Assembly: GCF_009363435.1 (NCBI RefSeq)
Contig: NZ_CP045354.1
Location: 5,174,501-5,238,500 of the forward strand
Length of the DNA: 64,000 nt
Source of the DNA: Labrenzia sp. THAF82
GTDB lineage: Bacteria; Pseudomonadota; Alphaproteobacteria; Rhizobiales; Stappiaceae
Reading direction: 5' to 3'
Shown: one piece after another, positions 51,873 to 61,780 of the stretch
How positions within the stretch are numbered: position 1 is the stretch's first letter
Layout of the letters: every line of letters starts with the position of its first letter
Position numbers and translations under genes: made by a program
Notes under the pieces: model-generated
What the model saw: only the letters and a program-made list of their open reading frames with translations
Databases searched by the model: none
Told to the model about the DNA's origin: nothing

Positions 51873-52871
51873 ATGACCGAGACCAAACAGGAAAAACAGC
51901 CTCTCAGCCTTCAGCTTTGTGCTCCGCGCGGCTTTTGCGCAGGCGTCGACCGGGCCATCCAGATCGTGGAACTGGCACTGACGAAATACGGTCGGCCGGT
52001 CTATGTTCGTCACGAAATTGTTCATAACAAATTCGTGGTGGACGGACTGAAGGCAAAGGGAGCAGTCTTCGTTGAAGAGCTGGAGGAAATTCCTGCAGAA
52101 CACAGCGACAGACCGGTTATATTTTCAGCGCATGGTGTGCCCAAGTCCGTTCCTGAGGATGCCCAGGCGCGGAAAATGTTCTATCTCGACGCCACCTGCC
52201 CGCTGGTTTCGAAGGTGCACAAGGAAGCGGAAATCCATTTCCGCCGTGACCGCGAGGTTCTCCTGATCGGTCACGCAGGCCACCCTGAAGTGATCGGAAC
52301 CATGGGTCAATTGCCAGAAGGCACGGTCACCCTGATCGAGACCGAAGATGACGCTCATGCCTATGTGCCCAAAAGCGACCGGCCTCTTGCTTACATCACC
52401 CAGACGACGCTTTCGGTCGATGACACTGCCGGCATCGTTGCGGTGCTGCAGCAGCGATTCCCCGATATCGTGGCTCCGCATAAGGAAGACATTTGCTACG
52501 CGACGACCAATCGGCAGGAAGCCGTCAAACATGTTGCGCCAAAAGTGGATGCAATGATTGTTGTCGGAGCGCCGAACTCTTCCAATTCGCAGCGGCTGCG
52601 TGAGGTCGCAGAGCGTTCAGGTTGCAAGATTTCCGTGCTAATCCAGCGTGCAAGCGACATTCAATGGCAGGATTTCGAAGGCGTTCGGACTTTGGGCCTG
52701 ACGGCTGGTGCATCAGCCCCCGAAACTCTGGTAGAGGAAATCATCACTGCTTTCGCCGAACGGTTCGATGTAACCGTTGAAACCGTTCATACGGCGGAAG
52801 AGACGATTTCCTTCAATCTGCCAAGGGAATTGCGGGACATGATTGCCCCGGCCCAGGCAGCCACCGGGTAA
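51873..52871 (+). CDS. ispH: 4-hydroxy-3-methylbut-2-enyl diphosphate reductase
   Basis: A 332-residue iron-sulphur enzyme that makes isopentenyl and dimethylallyl diphosphate in the last step of the MEP pathway. The three cluster cysteines are in APRGFCAGVDRAI, LDATCPLVSKVH and KEDICYATTNRQ. HAGHPEV and PNSSNSQRL bind the diphosphate. It is followed after four bases by thrB, then rnhA and a lipid kinase in what looks like one operon. Confidence 0.97.
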   Translation: MTETKQEKQPLSLQLCAPRGFCAGVDRAIQIVELALTKYGRPVYVRHEIVHNKFVVDGLKAKGAVFVEELEEIPAEHSDRPVIFSAHGVPKSVPEDAQARKMFYLDATCPLVSKVHKEAEIHFRRDREVLLIGHAGHPEVIGTMGQLPEGTVTLIETEDDAHAYVPKSDRPLAYITQTTLSVDDTAGIVAVLQQRFPDIVAPHKEDICYATTNRQEAVKHVAPKVDAMIVVGAPNSSNSQRLREVAERSGCKISVLIQRASDIQWQDFEGVRTLGLTAGASAPETLVEEIITAFAERFDVTVETVHTAEETISFNLPRELRDMIAPAQAATG

Positions 52872-52875
52872 GAGA

Positions 52876-53841
52876 ATGGCCGTATACACCGAAGTCACCG
52901 ATGAAGAGCTGAGCGACTTCATCGGCCAATATGATGTCGGGCGCTTGCTCTCCTTCAAGGGCATAGCGGAAGGCGTCGAAAACAGCAATTTCCTGGTTCA
53001 TACGGATAAGGCGTCTTTTATTCTGACCCTCTACGAAAAGCGGGTTAATCCGGATGACCTCCCCTATTTCCTCAACCTATTGCAACACCTGGCAGCAAAG
53101 GGTTTGTCCTGCCCGACCCCAGTTGCCTCCAAGTCAGGCAAGCTGTTGGGCACACTGGCCGAGCGTCCGGCAGCGCTTGTTACCTTTCTGGAAGGCATGT
53201 GGGTCAAACGGCCCCGCGTTGAGCATTGTGGTGAACTCGGCAAATCCATGGCCGAGTTGCATATCGACGGTCGAGACTATGACGGCTTCAGAAAAAACGC
53301 TCTGGATGTGAGCGGCTGGCGCCCTTTGTTCGAGCAATGCGGAGACCGCAGCGACAGCGTTCTTCCGGGCCTGACAGCCGAACTATCCACTGAACTCGAA
53401 CACCTTGAAAAAGTCTGGCCCTCGGATTTGCCAGGCGGTGTCATTCATGCTGACCTTTTTCCTGACAATGTCTTTTTTCTGGGCGATGAGCTCTCGGGTC
53501 TGATCGACTTTTATTTCGCCTGCAACGACGCTTTCGCCTACGACATTGCCATCTGTCTCAATGCCTGGTGCTTCGAGCAGGACCTCTCCTTCAATGTGAC
53601 CAAAGCCAGGGCGCTTTTGAAAGGCTACTCAGGCGTTCGGCCACTGAACGAGGCAGAGTATGAGGCGTTACCAATCCTCTGCCGAGGCGCAGCCCTGCGC
53701 TTTTTGCTCACACGGCTCTATGACTGGTTGAGCGTCCCGCCGGGTGCATTGGTCACGCCGAAAGACCCGATGGAATACGTCAAGAAACTGCGTTTTCACC
53801 AAACGGTCAGTTCCACCGAGGCTTATGGACTGGAAAGATGA
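52876..53841 (+). CDS. thrB: Homoserine kinase (type II, APH-like)
   Basis: A 321-residue kinase of the choline/aminoglycoside-kinase fold that phosphorylates homoserine for threonine synthesis. It shows VENSNFLVHTDKASFILTLYEKRV in the N-terminal lobe, the catalytic HADLFPDNVFF (Brenner-type HxDxxxxN) near residue 194, and the metal DFYFACND segment. The start at 52876 (MAVYTEVTDEEL) was chosen because the longer frame overlaps ispH. It overlaps rnhA by four bases. thrC lies elsewhere in the window. Confidence 0.94.
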   Translation: MAVYTEVTDEELSDFIGQYDVGRLLSFKGIAEGVENSNFLVHTDKASFILTLYEKRVNPDDLPYFLNLLQHLAAKGLSCPTPVASKSGKLLGTLAERPAALVTFLEGMWVKRPRVEHCGELGKSMAELHIDGRDYDGFRKNALDVSGWRPLFEQCGDRSDSVLPGLTAELSTELEHLEKVWPSDLPGGVIHADLFPDNVFFLGDELSGLIDFYFACNDAFAYDIAICLNAWCFEQDLSFNVTKARALLKGYSGVRPLNEAEYEALPILCRGAALRFLLTRLYDWLSVPPGALVTPKDPMEYVKKLRFHQTVSSTEAYGLER

Positions 53842-54293
53842 GCACCGAGAACCGCGTTACGATTTATACCGACGGTGCCTGCTCCGGGAACCCCGGACCA
53901 GGTGGCTGGGGAGCGATATTGCGTTTCGGCGGACACGAACGTGAGCTGCAGGGCGGCGAAGAGGAAACCACCAACAACCGCATGGAACTGATGGCGGCAA
54001 TCGAAGCGCTCAACACGCTAAAACGCCCTTGCGCTGTGGACCTTTACACAGACAGCACCTACGTGCGCAGTGGCATTCGAGAATGGCTTGAAGGCTGGAA
54101 ACGAAAGAACTGGCGAACCGCCGCGAACAAGCCAGTGAAGAATGCAGACCTTTGGCAAGCTCTCGACTCAGCAAGAGAACGGCACGACGTCACCTGGCAC
54201 TGGGTGAAGGGTCATGCCGGCCACCCCGACAATGAGCGTGCCGATGAGCTGGCACGCGGGGGCATGGCCCCTTATAAGAGCGGCGACCAATAA
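53838..54293 (+). CDS. rnhA: Ribonuclease HI
   Basis: A 151-residue RNase HI. The DEDD active site is Asp in IYTDGACSGNPGPGGWG, Glu in NNRMELMAAIEAL, Asp in TDSTYV, and Asp in HPDNERADELA. The basic handle is in GWKRKNWRT. It removes RNA primers and R-loops. It overlaps the thrB stop by four bases and precedes a lipid kinase gene by 31 bp. Together with rnhB, both RNase H types are in this window. Confidence 0.95.
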   Translation: MSTENRVTIYTDGACSGNPGPGGWGAILRFGGHERELQGGEEETTNNRMELMAAIEALNTLKRPCAVDLYTDSTYVRSGIREWLEGWKRKNWRTAANKPVKNADLWQALDSARERHDVTWHWVKGHAGHPDNERADELARGGMAPYKSGDQ

Positions 54294-54324
54294 CAAGATC
54301 TGTTCGTGCAACAGAGGATTTCGA

Positions 54325-55248
54325 GTGAGCGATACCAAGGGGGCAGCACCGGCTGAACCACGCCGGCCCGAGCCGCGTTCAAACGGCAAGGTGCTGATAA
54401 TGGCGAACCCGACATCTGGCGGGTATGACGCCCAGTTTCTCAAGGACGTTCGACAACGGTTGGAACGACAAGGGCGTTCGACGGAAATCCGCCTGACGCA
54501 GCGTGCCGGAGAGATTGGCGAAACATGTGCTGACCCTGCATTGGCGGTCCAGACACTCGTCGTTGCAGGCGGCGATGGTTCGATCAACGAAGCGCTTACC
54601 GGTTTCCAGGATCACCCTGCCCCGCCACAACTCGCCGTGATCCCCACCGGCACGGCAAATGTGCTGGCACTGGAGCTGTCATTGCCACGCACCGCTGCTG
54701 CTGTCGCCGAAATGATCCTTGGCCAAAAGACAAAGCCTCTGCACTACGGCATTGCCAATGGCAGGCCCTTTGCCCTTATGGCGTCGGCCGGGTTCGATGC
54801 AGAAGTTGTTCACGGCGTCCCGCTTTCTCTGAAGCGCCGTTTCGGCAAGCTTGCTTATGTGGTTACCGCCATCCGCATTGGACTGAGACGCAAAAGCGCA
54901 CCCTTGGACGTTACGCTGGACGGCGAACATTTCAGTGGCAAGTTCGCTGTCGCATGCAATGCACACCGCTATGGTGGCCCGTTTGTGATCTCACCTGGTG
55001 GTGCCACCGATCCAGGTCTTTACATGCTGGTACTGGAAAGAGACGACCCATGGTCGTCCATACGCTATACGATGGCTCTACTAAGCGGGCGTCTGCACAA
55101 GGCGAAGGGGGCCACTGTGAGGCCGTTCAACGTTGCATCGATCAAGGCAGGCAGAACAGTTGCAGCGCAGGTGGACGGCGACCCTTTTGGGGCGACGCCC
55201 TTGGAAATCCAGGCGTCTGACAAGACGGTGCCAATCCTCGTGCCTTAA
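54325..55248 (+). CDS. Diacylglycerol kinase family lipid kinase
   Basis: A 307-residue protein of the DAGK/YegS/LCB5 catalytic family. The nucleotide-binding motif is VVAGGDGSINEALTGF near residue 80, preceded by NPTSGG. The second part starts PTGTANVLALELSLP. It phosphorylates a lipid such as diacylglycerol or undecaprenol. The GTG start at 54325 follows GAGG; the longer frame overlaps rnhA. It converges on the EAL gene. Confidence 0.87.
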   Translation: MSDTKGAAPAEPRRPEPRSNGKVLIMANPTSGGYDAQFLKDVRQRLERQGRSTEIRLTQRAGEIGETCADPALAVQTLVVAGGDGSINEALTGFQDHPAPPQLAVIPTGTANVLALELSLPRTAAAVAEMILGQKTKPLHYGIANGRPFALMASAGFDAEVVHGVPLSLKRRFGKLAYVVTAIRIGLRRKSAPLDVTLDGEHFSGKFAVACNAHRYGGPFVISPGGATDPGLYMLVLERDDPWSSIRYTMALLSGRLHKAKGATVRPFNVASIKAGRTVAAQVDGDPFGATPLEIQASDKTVPILVP

Positions 55249-55289
55249 TCCCGGCACGCATGACAATCGCTTCAATGGCGGACCATTTG

Positions 55290-58229
55290 TCAGGCGCTTT
55301 CAGCTTCTGCTGGCATTTTGCGCAGGATCTTCGTGGCCTCAGAGGCGGAGACCGCTTCCCCGAAGAAGAAGCCTTGCGCATATTCACAGCCAAGCTGATA
55401 AAGCTCCAGGGCGTCGTTTTCGCTCTCAGCCCCTTCCGCAACCACCTGCATACCCAGATCATGCCCCATGGCAACGATGGTCCTGAGTAGAACAGGCCGC
55501 GCTGACGACCCGTTGGGTTTGACGAAGGACTGGTCAATCTTGATCGTGTCGAACGGAAACCGTTGCAGGTAAGACAGCGAAGAATGGCCGGTGCCGAAAT
55601 CATCAAGCGACAGTCCAGCCCCGAGACCCCGCAACCGTTCCAGAACCTTCGCGGAGTATTCGGGGTTCGACATGAGCAGGGACTCAGTCAGCTCAAGCTT
55701 GAGCGTCCCCGGTTCCAGGGACGTTCTGGACAACACCGCTTTCACATCGTTGATCAAGTCCTGCTTGAGCAGCTGACGCGAGGACAGGTTGACCGACGCA
55801 AACAGCGGGCGTTGCATCGGAAACTCTCGCTGCCAATGCGCAAGCTGTTGCGCGCCCTTGTCCAGCATATACATGCCGAGTTCGTTGATCAGACCGGACT
55901 GCTCGGCAACCGGAATGAATTCCGATGGAGAAATCTTGCCGCGCTTTGAATGGTTCCAGCGAGCAAGAACCTCAAATCCGGCGACGGCCTGATCTTCCAG
56001 ACGAATGATCGGCTGAAAGAAAACACCAAGCGTCTCCTTCTTGATCGCCTCTCTGAGATCTGCTTCCAGATCAACGATGTTCTTGTCGAGTGGGCGCAGG
56101 ATCGGACGGAAGACCTCCTGGCGGTCCCCACCAAGACGCTTTGCGTGATTGAGCGCAATCTCGGCATTGGTGAGCATGTCCTCAACACCCTGCTTGCCGC
56201 CCTCAAAAAACGAGATGCCGACCGAACAGGTCAGAAAGATCTCCCGGTCGCCGAAGGTGATCGGTGCACGGACCGCCTTGCGCAAAGCATCAGCCAGCGC
56301 GACAATTCTGTCTGGCTCCTGTTCCGACAAGAGCACCAGACCGTACTGGTCGCCTGACAGCCGACCCAATGTGTCCTGCTGGCCAATCAGACGGCCAAGA
56401 CGCCGCGCGACTGTCAAAAGAATACTGTCACCGGCCGACAGTCCTATGCTGTCATTGACCTGTTTGAACCTGTCGAGGTTCAAAACCAGAATTGTCGGTT
56501 TGGACGTTTCCTCAGCCTTCGCACGGACAACGCTTGTACGAAGGCGGTCGACAAAGAGCTCTCGGTTGGGCAACCCGGTCAGGTTGTCATGGACCGCATC
56601 ATGCAGCAGCCGCTCTTCCGCCGTGCGTTCTTCGGTAACATCCAAGAGCGTCCCGACGCAACGGATGACTTCGCCGTCAGAACCTATGATGGGCCGCGCA
56701 CGCAGCCGGAACCAACGGAAATGACCATCTTCAGATCTCAGCCGGAACGTTTGCATCACACGACCACGGCGCTGATCGATCACAGCGTCGAGCGTCGCGC
56801 GGAACCGGTCGCGATCCTGCGGGTGCAGCACGTCCAGCCAATCGCGGGCCGGTCCTTCCAGCGTGCCGTGTTTGAGGCTCAGAAGGTCTTCAACTTCGTT
56901 GCCGGTAAAGATCCGGTCCCGGTCGATATCCCAATCCCAGATGATGTCGCCTGCCCCGGTCAGCGCCAAGGCTTTGCGTTCCACATCGGAGATCAGGCCC
57001 TGCGCGATGGCTCCGCCCGCGAAGGCGTGCTGCATCACTGTAAAGCCGATCAGAAGAACAATCAGAACCAGACCACCACCCAGTGCCGGTTGAACGATGT
57101 CGTTGCCAAGATATCCGGTCACGGACATGGCGGCGCCAATCAGCCAGGCAATCAACAGACACCAGGTGGGGATGAGCAGGATTGCTCTGTCGTAATGCTG
57201 AAAGGCCAGCACCGCGATTGTCACGAAACCCAGAACGCCAATCACACCCAATGAAAGCCGCGCAATACCGGCGGCGACCGACGGATCCCAGACGGCAACG
57301 CCCAAGAGCCCCAGAATGAGGATCAATGTCGTCAATGCGAGGTGAGAATAGTGAATGTTCCAACGATTGAGATTGAGATAGGCATAAAGGAAGATTATCA
57401 AGCTGGCCGCAAGCATCACTTCCGCACAGGCTCTGGCGAGCTGGCTGCCGCCACCTTCCAGGTTGAACACCATGCCCCAGAAGCCGAAATCGATACACAA
57501 ATAGGCGAGCACCGACCAGGCAAGTGCTGCTGTTGCGGGGAACATGACCGTTCCCTTTACGACGAACAAGATCGTCAGGAAGAGCGCCAGCAAGCCTGAA
57601 ATACCCAGAATAATGCCTCGGTAAAGCGTGTAGGCGTTGATGGTTTCCTTATAGACATCCGGTTCCCAGATGCGGATTTCAGGCAGATTGGGTGTTGTCA
57701 GTTCCGCGACAAAAGTCACGATAGAACCCGGGTCGAGCGTCACAAGGAAAACATCTGCCTCCAGACTTTTCTGACGCTGCGGGGCGATGCCCTGGCTTGG
57801 GGTAATCGTGGCGATACGCGAGGAGCCGAGGTCCGGCCAGAAGATGTCGGAACTGACAAGTTTGTAGTTCGGCGCGACAATCAAACGGTCGATTTGTTCG
57901 TCACTGGTGTTGGCCAGAGCAAAAACAGCCCAATTTGTGTTTGTGCCATCTAGCGAGGGAACCTCGATCCGGCGGACAATCCCGTCAGCACCGGGTGCCG
58001 TGGAGACCTGCAGCCGCGTCCCCGCTTCCCTGTGAAGCTCAACGGAATTGGTGATATCCAGCGCTTCGATGTCAATCGGCACGGGGATCGGTTCAAGAGC
58101 TTGAGCCGGCAAGGCGACAAGCATCACGAAGATCAACCACAGTGCTATGACAATGCGTTTCAGAACGCTGACGTGTGTGTCCGGTAACGTATGCGACATG
58201 GGGCGAAGAACTACCGGGTTGTTGCGCAT
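55290..58229 (-). CDS. Cyclic-di-GMP phosphodiesterase with 7TMR-DISM sensor, PAS and degenerate GGDEF
   Basis: A 979-residue membrane protein. A signal-like N-terminus is followed by a periplasmic 7TMR-DISM extracellular domain, about seven membrane helices, then a PAS domain (ALTGAGDIIWDWDID). The GGDEF motif is degenerate, RLSGDQYG near residue 640, so it probably only binds GTP or does nothing. The EAL domain is intact: EVL at 753-755, NLSS, ELTES, DDFGTGHSS, KIDQSFV, EGAE and QGFFFG. It should break down c-di-GMP in response to an external signal. A GNAT gene is 1 bp upstream. Confidence 0.9.
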   Translation of the reverse strand: MRNNPVVLRPMSHTLPDTHVSVLKRIVIALWLIFVMLVALPAQALEPIPVPIDIEALDITNSVELHREAGTRLQVSTAPGADGIVRRIEVPSLDGTNTNWAVFALANTSDEQIDRLIVAPNYKLVSSDIFWPDLGSSRIATITPSQGIAPQRQKSLEADVFLVTLDPGSIVTFVAELTTPNLPEIRIWEPDVYKETINAYTLYRGIILGISGLLALFLTILFVVKGTVMFPATAALAWSVLAYLCIDFGFWGMVFNLEGGGSQLARACAEVMLAASLIIFLYAYLNLNRWNIHYSHLALTTLILILGLLGVAVWDPSVAAGIARLSLGVIGVLGFVTIAVLAFQHYDRAILLIPTWCLLIAWLIGAAMSVTGYLGNDIVQPALGGGLVLIVLLIGFTVMQHAFAGGAIAQGLISDVERKALALTGAGDIIWDWDIDRDRIFTGNEVEDLLSLKHGTLEGPARDWLDVLHPQDRDRFRATLDAVIDQRRGRVMQTFRLRSEDGHFRWFRLRARPIIGSDGEVIRCVGTLLDVTEERTAEERLLHDAVHDNLTGLPNRELFVDRLRTSVVRAKAEETSKPTILVLNLDRFKQVNDSIGLSAGDSILLTVARRLGRLIGQQDTLGRLSGDQYGLVLLSEQEPDRIVALADALRKAVRAPITFGDREIFLTCSVGISFFEGGKQGVEDMLTNAEIALNHAKRLGGDRQEVFRPILRPLDKNIVDLEADLREAIKKETLGVFFQPIIRLEDQAVAGFEVLARWNHSKRGKISPSEFIPVAEQSGLINELGMYMLDKGAQQLAHWQREFPMQRPLFASVNLSSRQLLKQDLINDVKAVLSRTSLEPGTLKLELTESLLMSNPEYSAKVLERLRGLGAGLSLDDFGTGHSSLSYLQRFPFDTIKIDQSFVKPNGSSARPVLLRTIVAMGHDLGMQVVAEGAESENDALELYQLGCEYAQGFFFGEAVSASEATKILRKMPAEAESA

Positions 58230-58230
58230 C

Positions 58231-58869
58231 TCACAAGAATTCTTTCAAGATACCGTCAACACTCGGTGCCACCTTTTCCAGCCGCGATGCGTGATCTTCC
58301 GCCAAACAGGCAAACAAGAGATGATCTTGCCAGGTCCCGTTAATTAACAGATAGTTGCGCGCATAGCCTTCTCTGTGGAACCCTGCATTCTCGAGTAGTC
58401 GGATAGACGGCATGTTGGTCGGAAGACACGCCGCTTCAATTCGGTGAAGGTTCAAAACGCCGAAACAAAACGGCAAGATCATGGCGACCGCGGAAGACAT
58501 ATGACCTTTCCCCGCATGCCGTTCCCCCATCCAATAGCCGAGGGTCGCTGTCTGGCTCACACCACGGCGAATGTTGCTCAGCGTCAGGCCACCGAGGATC
58601 TGGTGTTGTTTGGCTCGAAACAGCAGAAATGAGAGGCTGCGGCCTTCTTTACGATCCTTCGCATAACGGCGCAGACGGCGGCGAAAACCTGACTTTGTCA
58701 GATCGTCGGAAGGCCATAAAGGTTCCCAGGGCTTCAGAAACCTCCTACTTTCGGCGCGCAGCTCCGACCATTCCTTATAGTCGGACATGATCGGAGGACG
58801 CAGAAAGTAACCGCCGGCTTCGATCAGCAGTTCGGCGTCAGGCGATGTTCCCGGCCGTAGCAGTGCCAT
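58231..58869 (-). CDS. GNAT family acetyltransferase, RimJ-like
   Basis: A 212-residue GNAT protein. It has the ribosomal-protein alanine acetyltransferase pattern: YFLRPPIMSDYKEWSELRAES near the start, GYWMGERHAGKGHMSSAVAM with the QxxGxG-like acetyl-CoA loop (RHAGKGHM), and RLLENAGFHREGYARNYLLINGTWQDHLLF at the end. Its stop overlaps the start region of the EAL gene (TGAGATG), so the two are translated together. Target protein or small molecule is unknown. Confidence 0.85.
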   Translation of the reverse strand: MALLRPGTSPDAELLIEAGGYFLRPPIMSDYKEWSELRAESRRFLKPWEPLWPSDDLTKSGFRRRLRRYAKDRKEGRSLSFLLFRAKQHQILGGLTLSNIRRGVSQTATLGYWMGERHAGKGHMSSAVAMILPFCFGVLNLHRIEAACLPTNMPSIRLLENAGFHREGYARNYLLINGTWQDHLLFACLAEDHASRLEKVAPSVDGILKEFL

Positions 58870-58889
58870 GCTTACACGCCTCCAGCCAA

Positions 58890-60179
58890 TTACATGGAAG
58901 CTGCCTGCAGAACCGGTCCCTGTTGTAGCCTGTCCGCAAGCTCTGCTGCGGTCATGATGCCATCAACTGGCCCAATTGCAGTCAGTGTCGGCGTCGCGCC
59001 GACAAAGGTTTCGTGCGCGACGCGCCGGATATCCGCAGCAGTCACCGCATCTATCTTGGCCGAGATTTCGTCCGGACCCAGGACGCGTCCATGAACGAGG
59101 ATCTGCCGTGCGATCTGCCCGGCGCGTGCCGCAGGGCTTTCCAGCGCCATCATCAGGCCGGCGCGGATCTGCGCGCGTGACCTGGCCACTTCATCGTCCG
59201 TAATCGTCTGTGTGGCGGAAACCAGCTCATCTGCAATCATCGGCATCAGAGCGCCGAGGTCTTCGTGGCTGGTCGCAGCATGAAGCCCGAACAGACCGGT
59301 GTCGGAAAACGCCCAATGGAAGCTGTAGATTGCGTAACACAACCCGTGTTTTTCGCGGATCTCCTGGAACAGCCGCGAGGACATCCCACCACCAAGCACA
59401 GAAGCGAGGATCTGAATGGCGTAATAATCCTTGGACTTATAAGGCCTGCCTTCAAAGCCCATGAGCACCTGAGCTTCCATGAGATCCTTGGTGCGCAAGG
59501 TCTCGCCACCCCGATAGCGGGCTTCAGACTCCTGCGAAGCAGCTTCGCTGCTGAAACCGCCCAGTTTTTCCCGGGCCATCGCAACCAGTTCGTCATGATC
59601 AACGGCACCGGCTGCGGCCAGAACCATGTCGGGAGCCCGATACCGTTCCGCCAGATAGGTGTTCAACGCGTCCCGATTGAAGCCCTGCACCGTCTCCGGC
59701 GTGCCCAGAATGGGCCTGCCGATCGGCTGGTCGGGCCAGGCTGTCGACTGGAACAGATCAAATGCCTGATCTTCAGGGGAATCGGCGGCCGCACCGATTT
59801 CCTGCAGGATCACATGTTGTTCGCGCATCAGTTCTTGAGCGTCGAATGTGGAGTTCTGCAGAATGTCTGCCAGAATATCGACTGCCAGCGGCATGTCTTC
59901 AGCTAGAATGCGGGCGTAGTAGTTGGTGTGCTCAATACTGGTCGAGGCGTTCAGCTCTCCACCGACGGCCTCGATTTCCTCGGCAATACCTCTCGCCGTG
60001 CGCGATTTCGTGCCTTTGAAAGCCATGTGTTCAAGAAGGTGGGTGATACCGTTCTGGTTCACCAGTTCCGCTCGAGACCCCGTTCGGACCCAGATCCCAA
60101 GCGCCGCTGTTTTCAGGTAAGGCATCTGGTCGGTGACGACCGTCATCCCGTTTTCAAGAACAGTTGTTTGTACTTTCAT
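58890..60179 (-). CDS. M16 family metallopeptidase (mitochondrial-processing-peptidase-like)
   Basis: A 429-residue peptidase of the M16B type. The zinc motif HxxEH is HLLEHMAFKG near residue 47, followed by the distant glutamate in IEAVGGELNASTSIEHTNYYA. Both M16 halves are present, with GGGMSSRLFQEIREKHGLCYAIYSFH in the second. Related bacterial enzymes process short peptides and have a possible link to the ancestry of the mitochondrial processing peptidase. It is 4 bp after thrC and 20 bp before the GNAT gene. Confidence 0.92.
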   Translation of the reverse strand: MKVQTTVLENGMTVVTDQMPYLKTAALGIWVRTGSRAELVNQNGITHLLEHMAFKGTKSRTARGIAEEIEAVGGELNASTSIEHTNYYARILAEDMPLAVDILADILQNSTFDAQELMREQHVILQEIGAAADSPEDQAFDLFQSTAWPDQPIGRPILGTPETVQGFNRDALNTYLAERYRAPDMVLAAAGAVDHDELVAMAREKLGGFSSEAASQESEARYRGGETLRTKDLMEAQVLMGFEGRPYKSKDYYAIQILASVLGGGMSSRLFQEIREKHGLCYAIYSFHWAFSDTGLFGLHAATSHEDLGALMPMIADELVSATQTITDDEVARSRAQIRAGLMMALESPAARAGQIARQILVHGRVLGPDEISAKIDAVTAADIRRVAHETFVGATPTLTAIGPVDGIMTAAELADRLQQGPVLQAASM

Positions 60180-60183
60180 ATAG

Positions 60184-61590
60184 TCACACCCCAGCGGTGA
60201 CGGCCCGGGCGTGATCTTCGATATATCGCTCCACCACGTCCTGATCTGCCGCCAATATTTGCTGGCGCTCCTCCGCGCTCATCATGTCTTTCAGATTTTC
60301 CGGCAATTCCGGGTGTATGCCAGCCGCTTTTTCGACTGCATCCGGGAATTTGGCCGGATGAGCCGTTCCCAGAACCACCATGGGAACAGAACCATCGTTC
60401 TGCTCCTTTGCAACATGCACACCGATAGCGGTGTGCGGGTCCAGAAGGTATCCCGCGTCTTCCCAGACCCGTGCAATCGTTGAAGACGTTTGTGCTTCAT
60501 CACACCGCCCGGCGCCAAAGGAGCGTCGCATATCGGCAAGCGGACCGTCATCGATCGTGAAGCTGCCGGACTGCGCAAGCTGGTTCATCATGCGCTGAAC
60601 GACTGCTCCGTCCTTGCCACACACTTCCGAAAGGAGGCGCTCGAAGTTGGAGGAAACCTGAATGTCCATCGATGGTGAAATCGTCGGCGTCACGCCGCGC
60701 TTTTCATAGCGTCCAGTCTCAAGAGTGCGCGCCAGAATGTCGTTGACATTGGTCGCAACGATCAATTTTTCGACCGGAAGTCCCATTTTCATCGCTGCAT
60801 AGCCGGCAAAGATATCGCCGAAATTGCCCGTCGGCACTGTGAAAGAAACCTTCCGATGCGGAGATCCCAAAGCAGCTCCGGCGACGAAGTAATAGACGAT
60901 CTGCGCAAGAATTCGTGCCCAGTTGATCGAGTTGACTCCGGACAACGCGACCCGATCACGGAACGAGAAATGATTGAACATGCCTTTGACGATTGCCTGG
61001 CAGTCGTCAAAGTTCCCGGTCAGTGCCAAAGCATGCACGTTGGCATCTTCAGGTGTCGTCATTTGCCGCCGCTGGACATTGGACACCCGACCGTCCGGAA
61101 ACAGGATGAATATATCGGTTCTCTCTCGTCCCCGGAACGCATCTATGGCGGCACCACCGGTATCGCCCGAGGTCGCGCCCACGATCGTTGCGCGGAGACC
61201 GCGCTTGGCCAAGACATAATCCATCATGCGGCCAAGCAGCTGCATGGCGACGTCCTTGAACGCCAGCGTGGGCCCGTGAAAGAGTTCCAGAACAAAAGTG
61301 TTCGCGTCGGTCTGGACCAACGGCGTCACTGCGGGATGCCGGAAGCCTTGATAGGCTTCGCTGATCATGGACTTCAGATCGTCATCCGGGATGTCACCGC
61401 CGACAAAAGGCTGCATTACCTGGAAGGCAACGTCCTCATAGGGCTTCCCGGCGAAGGACGCTATGGTTTCGGCATCGAATTGCGGCCACGTTTCCGGCAA
61501 ATACAAACCACCGTCGCGGGCAAGCCCCTGGAGCAGGACATCGGAAAATTCCAGAACTGGTGCTTCACCACGGGTGCTCGTGTATTTCAC
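60184..61590 (-). CDS. thrC: Threonine synthase
   Basis: A 468-residue PLP enzyme that converts O-phosphohomoserine to threonine. It starts MKYTSTRGEAPVLEFSDVLLQGLARDGGLYLPE and has the PLP lysine in FKDVAMQLLGRM and SGDTGGAAIDAFRG, which holds the cofactor phosphate. The length fits the class I type found in Proteobacteria. It is the first of four tightly packed minus-strand genes. With thrB it completes the last two steps from homoserine. Confidence 0.96.
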   Translation of the reverse strand: MKYTSTRGEAPVLEFSDVLLQGLARDGGLYLPETWPQFDAETIASFAGKPYEDVAFQVMQPFVGGDIPDDDLKSMISEAYQGFRHPAVTPLVQTDANTFVLELFHGPTLAFKDVAMQLLGRMMDYVLAKRGLRATIVGATSGDTGGAAIDAFRGRERTDIFILFPDGRVSNVQRRQMTTPEDANVHALALTGNFDDCQAIVKGMFNHFSFRDRVALSGVNSINWARILAQIVYYFVAGAALGSPHRKVSFTVPTGNFGDIFAGYAAMKMGLPVEKLIVATNVNDILARTLETGRYEKRGVTPTISPSMDIQVSSNFERLLSEVCGKDGAVVQRMMNQLAQSGSFTIDDGPLADMRRSFGAGRCDEAQTSSTIARVWEDAGYLLDPHTAIGVHVAKEQNDGSVPMVVLGTAHPAKFPDAVEKAAGIHPELPENLKDMMSAEERQQILAADQDVVERYIEDHARAVTAGV

Positions 61591-61780
61591 CGCGCAACTT
61601 TCCTTTCGATTTGATCTTGTTTCGGGGCGCCCTTAAGCCCCTTGCCCGATCTGCCAGACATGAAGACTACTTCAAAGCCAGCGGATTTGAAACAAACCAT
61701 GCCAAACATGCGACTTACGCGCCATAACAATCAAGCGCAAGTCGCTTTTGGCTAAAATCTTGACTGTGGTGGGACAGGGA

